Position numbers and translations under genes: made by a program | Assembly (NCBI GenBank): GCA_963576735.1 | Contig: OY755188.1 | Location: forward strand, 16,728,323-16,792,322 | Reading direction: 5' to 3' | DNA: 64,000 nt | From: Bedellia somnulentella | Taxonomy: Eukaryota > Arthropoda > Insecta > Lepidoptera > Bedelliidae | The notes under the pieces: generated by a model | What the model saw: only the letters and a program-made list of their open reading frames with translations | Told to the model about the DNA's origin: nothing | Databases searched by the model: none | Shown here: positions 1 to 11,027 of the stretch, one piece after another | Numbering within the stretch: the first letter of the stretch is position 1 | Layout of the letters: every line of letters starts with the position of its first letter

Positions 1-505
1 CTCCTCCACCGTAAAGATTTTCTCATCAGTAAAGAGAATTGTTCGATACCCGCCCCTAGCGTGCTTTTCGAACAGCTTCTTCGCTCTGGTTGCCCTTATG
101 TAGCGTAGAGCTGCTGTCAAGCGATGCCCGGTGCTTCTTCGGTAAGCGGCAAGTTTTAGGTCTTCTTTAATGATGCGGGTCATGGTCCTAGGTGGTATTT
201 TCATCTCCCGAGACAAGATTTTCTGCTTGCGGAGGGGATTTCTCCGGATTCGCTCCGCAACAGCTTTGATCGCAACTGGAGTCCTGGAATCTCGCGGCCG
301 TCCGCTCCTGGGTCTATCATCGATAGAGGACATCTCGCTGAATCGATTTATAGTTCGGTACACAAATTTCTTCGTGATTCCGAGCGACTGCAGGAGGTTG
401 AATATTTCAACTGGAGATAAGTTGCACTTGTGTAGGGCTATGACAGCGATACTTGGGGTTTGCTTTCAGACCCCACTCCATGGCTTCAGATTGGGTTGAG
501 GACAT
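1..505 (-). pseudogene. mariner/Tc1-type transposase, N-terminal half, frameshifted
   Basis: Transposase of the mariner/Tc1 superfamily, which binds the terminal repeats and cuts DNA with a DD(E/D) triad. On the minus strand an ATG at 505-503 opens MSSTQSEAMEWGLKANPK; the frame then hits a stop near 420, while the homologous sequence continues in another frame. That frame shows a helix-turn-helix region (HKCNLSPVEIFNLLQSLGI), the linker DDRPRSGRPRDSRTP, a second helix-turn-helix part (LSREMKIPPRTMTRIIK) and the first catalytic aspartate in LFTDEKIFTVEE, which reaches the window edge. The frameshift between the start and the DNA-binding domain argues for a dead copy. Family assignment rests on motif order; exact clade is not settled. 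Confidence 0.8.
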
Positions 506-633
506 AAAGTGAGGTTTTTCTAGAAAGTCAAAGCCTATTTATATCGTACAAAAACAAAAAAGCATCAAATTTCATTTAGTTTGCGATATTTCCAAATTCA
601 AATGCGAGGGATAATATTTATGGCCAGACTAGG
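1..633 (-). mobile_element. mariner/Tc1-type DNA transposon, 5' part, cut by window edge
   Basis: Read on the minus strand, the element starts near 633, where a terminal sequence beginning CCTAGTCTGGCCATAAATA lies next to a TA dinucleotide (634-635), as expected for a mariner-type inverted repeat and TA target. The transposase frame follows from 505 downwards to the window edge. The other end lies outside the window, so completeness cannot be judged. The insertion probably sits in an upstream intron of bop1, since the remaining bop1 exons must lie beyond base 1. Confidence 0.7.
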
Positions 634-635
634 TA

Positions 636-776
636 TATTCTCATTGTATTCAAGATCTTTTTTGTATAATTTATTAGGCTGCCCGCGATACAGGTCAAAC
701 CTAGTGCGGGGGCCACAGATATAATAATAACTGTAATGTTCTGCTTTTGGATAACAATAAATGAATTTGAATTTAA
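636..776 (+). repeat. 3' tail of a truncated LINE
   Basis: Short stretch ending AATAAATGAATTTGAATTT, the same style of 3' end as the LINE ending at 33664. No coding part remains. Beyond it, 780-1200 holds no recognisable gene; it is probably bop1 intron sequence. Confidence 0.5.
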
Positions 777-1219
777 GTCACAAAATCAACACTGCAGTGT
801 AATGTAATGTAATGCACATTCAACAAACTCGCTCTAGTTCAGCGTGTTCATATATACTCTTATCACTCAAACCAAAAGTGATAGCCTATTACATCTCTCC
901 CATTCTAATGCAGAATATCGAATATCTTTTTCTCCTCACGGCGCCCTGATTACGTATCTTTTGCAACCACGATTGTGTCACAAGTTGCAATGTTGTCGCT
1001 GTCAAAACTGTCAAATTGCATACTAATTTTTGACATTGACAGCGATAATCTTGCAAATTGCGACAGAATTGACAGTCCCTAAAGTTACATAATCAGGAGG
1101 CCGATGCGTTCACAACATAATCACAAGCGTGTTACAGCCTCAGGACAGGCTGGAGTCTGTCGTTAGAGACTTATGAGCCATATTGAATCGACGAATGCTA
1201 ATATAACCTTCCTCCCCAG

Positions 1220-4200
1220 CGGACTCCCGCACGGCGTCGGCCGTGTCGTGGCCGGCCGTGTCCGCCGAGCAGTGGGCGCGCGGGGACCGCCTGCGGATAC
1301 AGCTGGCGCACGAGATACTGCACGTACGTACCACACAAACACACCTTTTTACACAACCGTTGTATCGGTGTACCTGTCATACGATGTATTGCATGCATGC
1401 GTGCATACCACATTGCATACACCACACAGTTCATTTGATGTCCAATCAGTTCAGGAAACGCCAAAATTCAACCATATTGTTAGACCGTGGCATATAAAAT
1501 AAGAACTTGACAGAACGTTTAACCATGTGATTCACTGATTGGTGTAATATTCCAGATGTCGTGGCACAGTCGCGGCGACTACCTGGTGTCCACGTCAGGG
1601 GCCGCAGACAGCCGGGCCGTGCTGGTGCACGCGCTGTCGCGGAGGAGGTCGCAGCGCGTGCTCAACAAGAGCGTGGGCCGGGTGGGCTGCGCCGTGTTCC
1701 ACCCCGTGCGGCCCGTGCTCATCATCGTGGTGGGTGTACATACTTGCTACACACTGCTGTAATATCTTATTGGACAGTGCTATTATTGATTGTACCTTTG
1801 TGTTAGATACTATGGTAAAAAATATAATTAAAAACAGCATCTAAGATTCTAAGAAACAATATAGCATTTTATGTATATTTATGTAATACAACCCATTGTT
1901 TAAACGGTACCATAATAAATGTTATAATTAGTTTTTAGGATAAAAACTTTTTGTATATAGTTAAAGATAATTGTATTAAATACTGTTATACTCAAAAGGC
2001 AATGAGTGCTGTATATTGTCGTTATAGAATAACACTTATTTATTTTACCTGGGATTTAGCAAACCATCTCTCCAGTATTTTGGAAATTGTAAAGTAATTT
2101 TTGCAATCCTTTCTTCACTCAATTTAAAAAAGCAGTTAAAATTATATCTTGGATTCAACAGTACAAGTTAATAAATAAAGGAAAGAAAAATTTCGACACA
2201 AGCGGGAATCGAACCCGCGACCTCGGGGTATACGCCCCCGTCGCTCTGCCAATTGAGCTACCGTGTCAATTGCTGCCAGCGCGAAATTCTTCTATCCTTT
2301 GTTTCTTTTACACTTTTAAGTAGTGTTTGCGTTCCCTATCTCCAAATTTTTATTTATTAGTAATAAACCAAATTTATTAGTAATAATCCCCACATGAGGT
2401 TTTCATGAACAAAAACATTAAAAAAAGTACAATTTAAGTTGTGCTTTTGTATAAAATGGTATAAAATGAATAAAGTAAAGACACACGTTTGGTCAGACCC
2501 AGCGCTGCGTGCGGCTGTACGACCTGGTGCAGCAATGCCTGCTGAAGAAGCTGCGTCCCGGCGCGCAGTGGCTGAGCTGCGTGGCGCCGCACCCCGCCGG
2601 CGACAACCTGCTGCTGGGCTCCTACGACCGCAAGTGCATCTGGTAACTACCGCACATCTATATGTTTGATCAAATTAAGATTTTCTAGATGTTACTAAAG
2701 CTTTTGATAATCCTTATCAGAACTTTTTACTTAGCTGTAAACTATAATACAATTAAGGAGAGCTAATTTTGGTGCTCTACAGGGGTGTATTTTAGGTTCT
2801 TGTTTTTTTTTCTACACCAATAATTTGTATGATTGTGATGTGTAGTTTTATTAGTAAAATAACAAATAAATTATCTCTAGCGTTTTTTTTCTTTTTTTAC
2901 ATAAAGCTTAGACTATTTTCGACCTTTGAATTGTGCTTACCGTGCCAATTTGTGCTAAACTATACATCTGATACTATCCAATGCGTTCCAGGTTCGACCT
3001 GGACATGTCTGCGGCGCCGTACCAGTCGCTGCGCGTGCACGGGCGCGCCGTCCGGGCCGTGGCCTTCCACGCGCGGTACCCGCTCTACGCCTCCGCCGGG
3101 GACGACCGCTACGTCGTCGTCAGCCACGGGATGGTCTACAAGTACGTATCTCACACTACTAATATCACGCGCGGTACCGCTCTACGCCTCCGCCGGGGAC
3201 GACCGCTACGTCGTCGTCAGCCACGGGATGGTCTACAAGTACGTATCTCACACTACTAATATCACGCGCGGTACCGCTCTACGCCTCCGCCGGGGACGAC
3301 CGCTACGTCGTCGTCAGCCACGGGATGGTCTACAAGTACGTATCTCACACTACTAATATCACGCGCGGTACCGCTCTACGCCTCCGCCGGGGACGACCGC
3401 TACGTCGTCGTCAGCCACGGGATGGTCTACAAGTACGTATCTCACACTACTAATATCACGCGCGGTACCGCTCTACGCCTCCGCCGGGGACGACCGCTAC
3501 GTCGTCGTCAGCCACGGGATGGTCTACAAGTACGTATCTCACACTACTAATATCACGCGCGGTACCGCTCTACGCCTCCGCCGGGGACGACCGCTACGTC
3601 GTCGTCAGCCACGGGATGGTCTACAAGTACGTATCTCACACTACTAATATCACGCGCGGTACCGCTCTACGCCTCCGCCGGGGACGACCGCTACGTCGTC
3701 GTCAGCCACGGGATGGTCTACAAGTACGTATCTCACACTACTAATATCACGCGCGGTACCGCTCTACGCCTCCGCCGGGGACGACCGCTACGTCGTCGTC
3801 AGCCACGGGATGGTCTACAAGTACGTATCTCACACTACTAATATCACGCGCGGTACCGCTCTACGCCTCCGCCGGGGACGACCGCTACGTCGTCGTCAGC
3901 CACGGGATGGTCTACAAGTACGTATCTCACACTACTAATATCACGCGCGGTACCGCTCTACGCCTCCGCCGGGGACGACCGCTACGTCGTCGTCAGCCAC
4001 GGGATGGTCTACAAGTACGTATGATGATCTCACTTAACTTTCCAAAAGTGGATTAGGAATTTCTAGTTCCTTGGCTCTGGCTACACCTTCTAGGGATTTA
4101 GAGCCGTTAGTATATGTATGTATGTATTTTATTTATATCTAGAAAACGCTGATTTCGTCACTGACTCACTGATGATCATCAAAATTCTTAGGGTATTTCC

Positions 4201-4832
4201 TAATGTTCTAGAAAGCTAGTATTAGCACACCAACAACAAAAAATATATAAAACTTGTAACTTGGTCGTTCGTTACTACAAGAACTATTGTATAACACAAA
4301 AGTAATGAACAGTGAATTAATTTTTCACCTTACGCCGATGTGAATGTAGCGAAATGGCCAAGCCACATATTTTGACTAAGGTGTAGTGTAGAGTTTGTGA
4401 AGTTAGGCCTTGTAGAGTTAGGGCGTGTAGTGTTAGAAGCTTGGCTCTACATGAGATCTGATAACTTTTTGACAGTGCGAGTCATATGGGCTCGTCTTCG
4501 CAACATTTTACATGAAAATGATTTCGGTGGGATATTTTTGGCTTAAAATAGGCCTTAATTGTTTATTTCTGTGATCAACATAATCGACGACTTTAAATTT
4601 CGAAGTGATTATTGGTCGATGAGGCTGAAGTCTTATCACCATCCATCGTTCCGTCTAACGGTAGTATCGGTGTTGCAGCGACCTGCTGCAGAACCCGCTG
4701 CTGGTGCCGCTGAAGCAGCTGGCGGCGGGCGAGCCCCGGGACGGGCTGGTGTCGCTGGCGCTGGCCTGGCACCCCGCGCAGCCCTGGCTGGCCGTGGCCG
4801 GCGCCGACCACCTCGTGCGACTCTACTCCTAA
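1220..4832 (+). CDS. bop1: bop1, ribosome biogenesis WD40 protein, C-terminal five exons
   Basis: Homologue of BOP1/Erb1, a nucleolar WD40 protein of the PeBoW complex (with Pes1 and WDR12) needed for large-subunit rRNA maturation. Five exons read in one frame: 1220-1323, 1556-1729, 2497-2642, 2992-3141 and 4679-4832, each flanked by AG and GT and with matching phases. They encode the family's C-terminal propeller in order: WARGDRLRIQLAHEILH, WHSRGDYLVSTSG, LSRRRSQ, VFHPVRPVLIIV, VRLYDLVQQCLLKKL, PAGDNLLLGSYDRKCIWFD, AVAFHARYPLYASAGDDR, HGMVYNDLLQNPLLVPLK, WHPAQPWLAVAGADHLVRLY and a TAA stop. The BOP1 N-terminal domain and earlier propeller blades must lie upstream of the window. The coding exons are strongly GC-rich against AT-rich introns. 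The only convincing host gene here. Confidence 0.93.
2150..2400 (-). repeat. SINE-T copy in bop1 intron
   Basis: Copy of a dispersed repeat with a 73-nt tRNA-like core (2195-2267, minus strand): 7-bp acceptor-like stem, D-arm GCTC/GAGC, T-arm with a TTCGATT loop, hence pol III A and B boxes. Flanks carry the family's AAATTTTTCTTTCCTTTA segment and the ATAATCCCCACATGAGG block. The anticodon loop reads GCGTATA with C rather than T before the middle triplet, so this is tRNA-derived rather than a normal tRNA gene. Confidence 0.75.
3071..4021 (+). repeat. 97-bp minisatellite spanning bop1 exon end and 5' splice site, 10 copies
   Basis: Ten head-to-tail copies; the unit is 97 bp (the first is 98 bp and carries an extra C). 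Each unit holds the last 71 bp of exon 2992-3141 followed by the first 26 bp of the intron, so the donor AA|GTACGT recurs at 3142, 3239 and every 97 bp to 4015. Copies appear almost identical, implying recent expansion or homogenisation. Only the first donor keeps the downstream reading frame: reading on meets an in-frame TAA at 3257-3259. Confidence 0.97.
4026..4130 (+). repeat. SINE-A fragment (3' half) in bop1 intron
   Basis: 5'-truncated copy of the family: TCCAAAAGTGG, CTTGGCTCTGGCTACACC, TCTAGGGATTTAGAGCCG and a GTATATGTATGTATGTAT tail. It immediately follows the minisatellite. Confidence 0.75.
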
Positions 4833-4836
4833 TAAA
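4831..4836 (+). promoter_or_regulatory. possible polyadenylation signal overlapping the bop1 stop codon
   Basis: AATAAA starts on the second base of the TAA stop (4830-4832). It is the first hexamer after the coding end; whether it is used, with a very short 3' UTR, cannot be told from sequence alone. Confidence 0.4.
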
Positions 4837-5863
4837 CCTCTGTACCCACCCTGCTGTTTCATTTACATCACACCCAATCCAACACCATCCTGAGCATTCT
4901 CAGGTAGATTTGACTGTCAGTACATGTGTCGTTGCAGTATGATTCATTTACTGACTAAAATATAATATTTACAAGCTAATATTTAATTTTGTTTTTTTTT
5001 TATTTAATTTATTTATTTTCATTAATTTTTAATTTTAGTTCATTTTGAATTTAATTGTATTGAATTTTTATAATAATATGGACGTGACTTATCTGAAAGA
5101 AACGTTTTATTATTATTTATCATGGACGATGAGCTCTACCCTTCAAACCGACGACGAAAATTTTATTTCTTCTAGCCACTCTTAAAATCTGTATGTCTCG
5201 TTCGCACTGTTAGAATGGGTATTTGAGTTTAGGTTTTAAAAAAAAGAATTTATAATTTGAAAAGTCGTAAAACTCTTTAACCGAACCGTTCGGATTGAGG
5301 ATTGAAGTAACACTGAACTAACTAAATACATGTTCGTCGACCCATGAAACGTAGAAATGCTGATGTAGCATAGTCTACAACAAACTAAGCAATTCGGTAT
5401 GCAAAGTTTTTTTTTAGTATTTATTTAATATTTTTATTCGATAGTAATAGTAAACACGAAAATAAAAGGCTAATTTGAATATTTTTCGTTTAGAATGGGT
5501 TATTGTAAAGTTATGATTTTTTAAAGATTGTTCAACTTTTGTACTTAATGACGTCATCGATCGATAAAATCACGTAAAACAACATGCAAATGAAGCTAAA
5601 AGTTTAGTAAAACAACCAGTTATTTCCGGATTATCTAAGATCGAGCGCCGAGAACAATGCGCATTGATACTTACTCTTCCAGCTAACGTATATATTCGGT
5701 TCCCATTACGTTTTCATAAACGTTTGTATGTGAAAACGTAAACGTGTTAATGTTGTTGTAAATTTGTAAATAAATAAGTGTAAAAATAATTTGTAAATTA
5801 AAACAATATAAATAAATATTAAATTAGTAGGTATCCTACATTACTCCCCTCCAGAGACCGTGT
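4837..5863. other. intergenic AT-rich stretch, no gene seen
   Basis: Contains the likely end of bop1 and, at its right part (about 5400-5863), sequence beyond the gypsy polyprotein on the minus strand. A purine-rich GGAGGGGAG at 5843-5851 just after the pol stop would fit a polypurine tract with an LTR beginning TGTAGGATACC, but no matching 5' LTR was found. Confidence 0.4.
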
Positions 5864-8800
5864 CTACGGGCGATAGTAATCAGGAAATCTTACTTGACGT
5901 CCGGAACGTGTAGTTTTAATAGACTCTGGCGTGGAAGAAGGAACATTATTAGAATGGGGAATGTTTAATGAGAGGTTGTTAGTAGGCAAACAATCTTGTA
6001 TTACAAATGCGGGTTTAAGACGATCGATAGAAACTGATACCGTTTTATTCTTAACTGAAATTTTGAAAACTTTATCTCCTCTCTCTAACACTTGATAGGG
6101 TCCCGTATACGCTGGTTGCAGTGAACCTCTCAGCGAGTCTTCCCTAAGGAATACGTGGCTGGATGAGGATAATTCTTTGAAAATAAAGATTTTATCTTTA
6201 TTATGGCGCGCAGCTGGGACTGGTTTTAAATTCTCGTGAAATTGTTTGAGACGTGCAGTAAAATCAGACAAATCGGTAGTACCAGTAGTAGAAGGTATAA
6301 AAAATTCACCTGGAAGTCTCAGTGGCTCGCCATATAGAAGCTCTGCAGATGAAGACTGAAGGTCTTCTTTGAATGCGCTTCTAATACCTAATAAAACTAA
6401 GGGAAGGGCTTCAACCCAGTTGGTATCACCATGGCACATTATTGCTGTTTTTAATTGGCGATGAAACCGCTCAACTAAGCCGTTGCATGCCGGATGATAG
6501 GCAGTGGTGCGTCTATGAGTGAAACCAACCATTTTGGACAAATGTCCGAAGATGGCCGATTCAAATTGTCGTCCTTGGTCAGTAACTATAACCTGAGGAC
6601 TACCAAAACGTGAAAACCATCCAGTAACTAATGCACGGGCAACTGTCTCAGCCGTAATGTCTGCTAATGGCACGACTTCCGGCCAACGCGTGAATCGGTC
6701 AACCGCCGTTAGGCAATAGCGAAATCCAAGGCAAGGTGGAAGTGGGCCGATGAGATCTATGTGCACAAACTGGAAACGAGCTCGAAGAAGTGGAAAAGTA
6801 CCAAGAGGTGCAGACGTGTGTCTGGTTATCTTCGTTCTTTGGCAGTTTAGACAGGCTCGAGTCCAATCACGACAATCCTTTCGTAATCCTGGCCAAACGA
6901 ATCGCTGCGAAACAAGTTTTGCACTAGCGCTTGCACCAGGGTGACTGAAAGAATGAAGATTGTCGAAAATCTGTTTGCGGTAGAATTTGGTAACGAAAGG
7001 TCTTGGATTAGACGTACTAACGTCACAGTATATCTTTAAATTACCGTCACCAATAGGCATATTTCTAAGGCGGAGAGAAGAAGAATCGTCATTTAAGAAC
7101 GAAAGTAACTCGGAATCTGATTCTTGAGCTTTTGCTAAAGATTGCATGCTAACTGGTTCTTCTAGACTTTCTACACGTGACAGAGTGTCCGCAACAACGT
7201 TATCTTTACAGGAAATAAATTGTATATCTGTCGTAAATTGAGATATGAAATCTAGGTGTCTAAACTGACGCGGTGAGCAGTCTTTCTTACGTTCGTGGAA
7301 AGCAAAGCAAATGGGTTTGTGGTCAGTATAAACTGTGAAATGTCTAGCTTCCACCATATGTCGAAAATATTTTATTCCCTCATAGATTGCTAAAAGTTCT
7401 CGATCATAAGGTGAGTACTTTTGTTGCGAAGGACTCAGTTTTCTGGAAAAGAATGCCAGAGGTTGCCAATTACCATCAACAAATTGTTGTAAAACCGCGC
7501 CTAAAGCTACGTCAGAGTCGTCTGTGACCAATGCTAATTTGGCTTGGCAATTTGGATGAGCAAGAAGGGCAGCCTCGGAAAGACTTTTCTTTGACTGATT
7601 GAAAGCTTCAAGTGAGTTATCCGTCAAATTTACTGGTTGAGAACCTTTTACTGATCCTCCTAAAAGATCGTTCATAGGTGCCTGCAGTTCAGCAGCACGT
7701 GGTATGAATCTACGGTAAAAGTTGATCATACCTAAGTAACGACGTAATTGTTTGACAGTGGTGGGTATAGGAAAATCGATAATAGCTTGCACTTTTGAAG
7801 GGAGAGGTTGAGTGCCGTCTTTAGAAATACGATAACCTAAAAATGCACCTTCGGGAGCTCCAAAAACGCATTTTGAGACATTAATAACTATCCCGTAAGC
7901 TTTCAGTCTTTCAAAAAGAAGTAGCTAATGCTGTTCATGTTCTTCCTGTGTCCTAGAGAACACGAGGAAGTCATCAATGTACGCGTACACAAAATCAAGA
8001 CCGCGAGTGACTTCATCGACGAATCTCTGAAAGGTTTGACCTGCGTTACGCAAACCAAAGGTCATGAAGGGAAATTCGTATAGCCCAAAAGGTGTAGTTG
8101 TGGCTGGTATCTGATTAAAAGCTTTGATAAGATCAATTTCTGTAAATACTGTGCATCCTGATAAGCTATGTGCAAAATCATGTATATGGCGAATTGGGTA
8201 ACTATCAGGAACTGTTCTCGAATTCAGTAACCTATAATCACCGCACGGACGCCAGCCTTCGTCTTTTTTAGGTGCTAGATGAAGTGGAGAAGACCACGGG
8301 CTCTTAGATGGACGAGCGGTCCCACTGCTGAACATATCCTCAAACTCTTTTTTAGCAATTTTAAGCTTATCCGGTGCTAAACGTCGAGGAGAACACGATA
8401 TAGGTGGACCTGGTGTTGTCCGAATGTGGTGTACAGTGTTATGTTTCGTTGTACGTGGTGTGCCAGCTGGTCGAGTAATATCTGGAAATAGCTCTAATAG
8501 TTTGTGGTACTTACTATCGCCAGTCAGTACCTTGACCGATGAGATGCTAGATGTTACAGCAACAGAAGCTAGTGATGACAATTTTGTAGTGCAATCTATC
8601 AGTTTTTGATTGCGGCAATCTACAAGTAAATTATAATAACTAAGAAAGTCGACACCAATGATTGGCTTAGTTACGTCAGCAACTACAAAGTGCCAAGCAA
8701 AATCTCGACGCAATCCTAGATTTAAATTAAATTTCACATAACCATATGTCTCTATTTTTGTTCCATTAGCCGCGCACAGTTGGTAGCTTGTTTTTTTACG

Positions 8801-8929
8801 CCGCTCGCGAAGTGCAGTTCGTGGGAAGACACATAAATCGCTCCCGGTATCTACCAGAAATTGTGTCTTCGAGCTGCGGTCCGTCACGAACAGGCGACCG
8901 GTATTGATAGGGCAATCGTCTGTCGCCAT
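5864..8929 (-). pseudogene. gypsy pol: protease, RT, RNase H, integrase; one nonsense codon
   Basis: Polyprotein that makes and inserts the cDNA. From the ATG at 8929: protease DTGS at residues 27-30; RT with [14 protein letters not shown] and [11 protein letters not shown]; a TAG at 7927-7925 in place of a sense codon; then, in the same frame, LFERLKAYGIVIN, an RNase H region (LVTDDSDVALGAVLQQ, YTDHKPICFAF), an integrase HHCC zinc finger (H-x-H, CLNCQRTK) and the catalytic triad context VHIDLIGP, VTDQGRQFES and NGLVERFHRQLK. The frame ends at 5864 after a chromo-less C-terminus. Apart from the single stop, the frame from 8929 to 5864 is open, so decay is slight. Start choice: ATG overlapping the gag stop. 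Confidence 0.9.
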
Positions 8930-9812
8930 TATCGACTGCCCTTGGAGTTTTCCGAAAAATCACATGGTTTCACGCATTTTTGCGCTTGACTGCCGAATTT
9001 TCCATGGTACCAACACATGGGATATTTCCGGTAATTGGATTGTGATCTTGTTGATGCTGAACGGCTCCTTTCATGGCGTTTGGCTCTATTTCGCGTTCTA
9101 GATTCACGACCAGTTGTAAGTGCTTCAACATGCCTTGTTAGTGCCGCTACTTGCTTGGTCAGCAGATCAATCGCGGAGTCTTTGTGTGATGATGATGACG
9201 ATGATGCCATTGCCACATTAGGTGATGGTGGTGCAATGTCGTTGATTCTGTCGGCTAATTCAGCGAGAGTGGCTAGAGGACTGCCTTCTTGACATGCAAG
9301 AATGGACTGTATGGAGTTTGGCAGACGACTGGTCCAAATAGTCTTGATGAACTCATCTGGTACGTCTGCACCGGCCAACTGCTGCAAGTGCCGTAGAAAT
9401 TGTGATGGTCGGCGGTCTCCGAGCTCTTCATACATGAGAAGCTGTTTGACTCTATTCTCTTTCGACAGGGATAATCTTTTTATAAGCTCCGTTTTAAGCT
9501 TTACGGAGGAAGCGTGATGAGGTCCTCGACCACGGCTGCATATTTGCTATCTAAGTTTGCAATGACGTGATAGTATTTAGTGTTGTCTTTTGAAATACCA
9601 GCCAAAGCAAACTGTGCCTCTAACTGTCCAAACCATAATGCCGGTTTATCAGGCCAAAACGTCGGCAGATGCACTCCAACCTTACACACATCAGCAGATG
9701 TTGACGTCATCGGCGCGTTTTCGATAACTTGTTCATGTGGTTGCGTCACCGTCGCTGGATTAGGACGGCCGCGTAGAGTGCTCGTAGATGAGTCATACTC
9801 ACTGTCACTCAT
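8929..9812 (-). pseudogene. gypsy gag, frameshifted
   Basis: Structural Gag protein of the gypsy element. The N-terminal part (9812-9501, from ATG) has the family's VHLPTFWPDKPALWFGQLEAQF and HVIANLDSKYAAVVEDLIT segments and then meets a TAA. The rest continues in another frame (KTELIKRLSLSKENRVKQLL, then GDRRPSQFLRHLQQLAG) through 9435-8929 to a basic region and a single short Cys/His cluster near the end (CWYHGKFGSQAQKCVKPC). A short deletion around 9500 best explains the break, because the conserved linker there is shortened. The end of gag overlaps the pol start as TAATG (8931-8927). Confidence 0.85.
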
Positions 9813-9835
9813 ATTCTTTTACCGCGTGTTCGTAG

Positions 9836-10149
9836 GGGTCACCAATATAGTGGTATGTGGGGTGTGTGTAGCTTACTTGAGGTGGTAAGTATCTTCAGTG
9901 AAAGTCCTTATTCCAGTTGCACACGATTTAATAAATAATAACACATACACTATAAACAATAGAAGGATTGAAGAATAATTTGTAAGTACTAAACACTAAT
10001 TAATAGGTAAAACAAAAGTCAACAAAATACAACACAACACGGGAGTTAGATATTACACAACGAAATAGCGCGAATGAATTTGCAATAATTACGGCGACAC
10101 GTTATTAGCCGAGAAACAATGAAGATTCTTATTAAAACCAATAACACAC
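9836..10149. other. non-coding, possible gypsy 5' LTR/leader
   Basis: By position this should hold the 5' LTR of the gypsy element (minus strand). It is AT-rich and has no gene. I could not match it to a 3' copy. Confidence 0.3.
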
Positions 10150-10995
10150 ATCATAAACCAAAGCTTGTCTAGCGGTCAGTTCCCAGAATCCTGGAAAATA
10201 GCCTGCATATGTCCTATTCATAAGACAGGACCTAAAGAAGAGCCAGGAAACTATAGACCTATATCTTTACTGCCATCATTGTCAAAGATACTGGAAAAAA
10301 TTGTAAATAAGAGATTAACCAATTATTTAGAACAGGAAGGTCTTTTTAGTAAAAATCAATTTGGATTTAGAAAAAGTAAGTCAGCTGTAGATGCTGTAAG
10401 CAAGCTCACCAAACTTGTGTCTCAAATCTTGGACAATGGTGAAGTTTGTTTAGCAGTATTCTTAGATTTAGCAAAGGCATTTGATACGATGTCACGTGAC
10501 ATATTAATAAGAAAACTAGAATATTATGGCATCAGAGGTACGGCTCTTGACTGGCTGAAATTGTATCTTAATCAAAGAAAACAATTCCTCAAAGTTGGTA
10601 GTAGCACAAGCAACTTAAAAAATGTAGATTTCGGTGTTCCCCAAGGGAGCATATTGGGGCCAACGTTATTTATAATATACATAAATGATTTAGATAAAAG
10701 TATGAATGACGTCACTTCTTTTTGTTATGCAGACGATACAGCCATAGTTTTTAGAGATACTACATGGTCAAACATTTTTATTAAAGCAGAAATAGAAATG
10801 ACTAAACTGGGGTATTGGTTGGATGAAAACTTATTGTCGCTTAATATAGAAAAAACTAAGTTTGTAACATTTTTTAAAACAAAAAGAACAGCTCCTAATG
10901 TAATGCCCAATATTAAAGTGCACAAATGTTCCAATATTAATATCTTTGTAAATAGTTGTGACTGCCTGGGTATAACTAGTACTGCAAATATCAAA

Positions 10996-11027
<32 letters not shown>

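Larger units (their letters stand above)
5864..9835 (-). mobile_element. Ty3/gypsy LTR retrotransposon, internal region, defective
   Basis: Gag, protease, reverse transcriptase, RNase H and integrase follow in Ty3/gypsy order on the minus strand. Upstream of gag the sequence ATTGGTGACCCC (near 9834-9845) resembles the junction seen next to 5' LTRs of arthropod gypsy elements. No envelope-like frame is present. LTRs could not be confidently matched by eye: 9846-10140 and 5400-5860 show no clear shared sequence. One frame break in gag and one nonsense codon in pol show it is not autonomous. Confidence 0.88.

Noticed and set aside
1140..1502. Alternative genes on both strands across the first bop1 exon
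   Set aside because: GC-rich exon shadows; the bop1 frame is supported by splice sites, phase and family motifs.
2195..2267. A functional tRNA gene (and the similar cores at 13693, 14008, 19882 and 28510)
   Set aside because: Repeated with long conserved flanks, anticodon loop lacks T33 and, in the 13693/14008 copies, does not fold as a 5-bp stem with 7-nt loop; best read as a tRNA-derived SINE.
3071..4021. CRISPR-like or coding repeat array
   Set aside because: Head-to-tail units without spacers, derived from a bop1 exon/intron border; long frames through it are a by-product of the repetition and all end in stops.
5864..5900. Short open frames opposite gypsy pol (for example 6750-6944 and 8424-8609)
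   Set aside because: Antisense shadows of a conserved coding region.
9836..10149. Definite 5' LTR of the gypsy element
   Set aside because: No matching 3' LTR could be found by eye beyond 5863; position alone is not enough.
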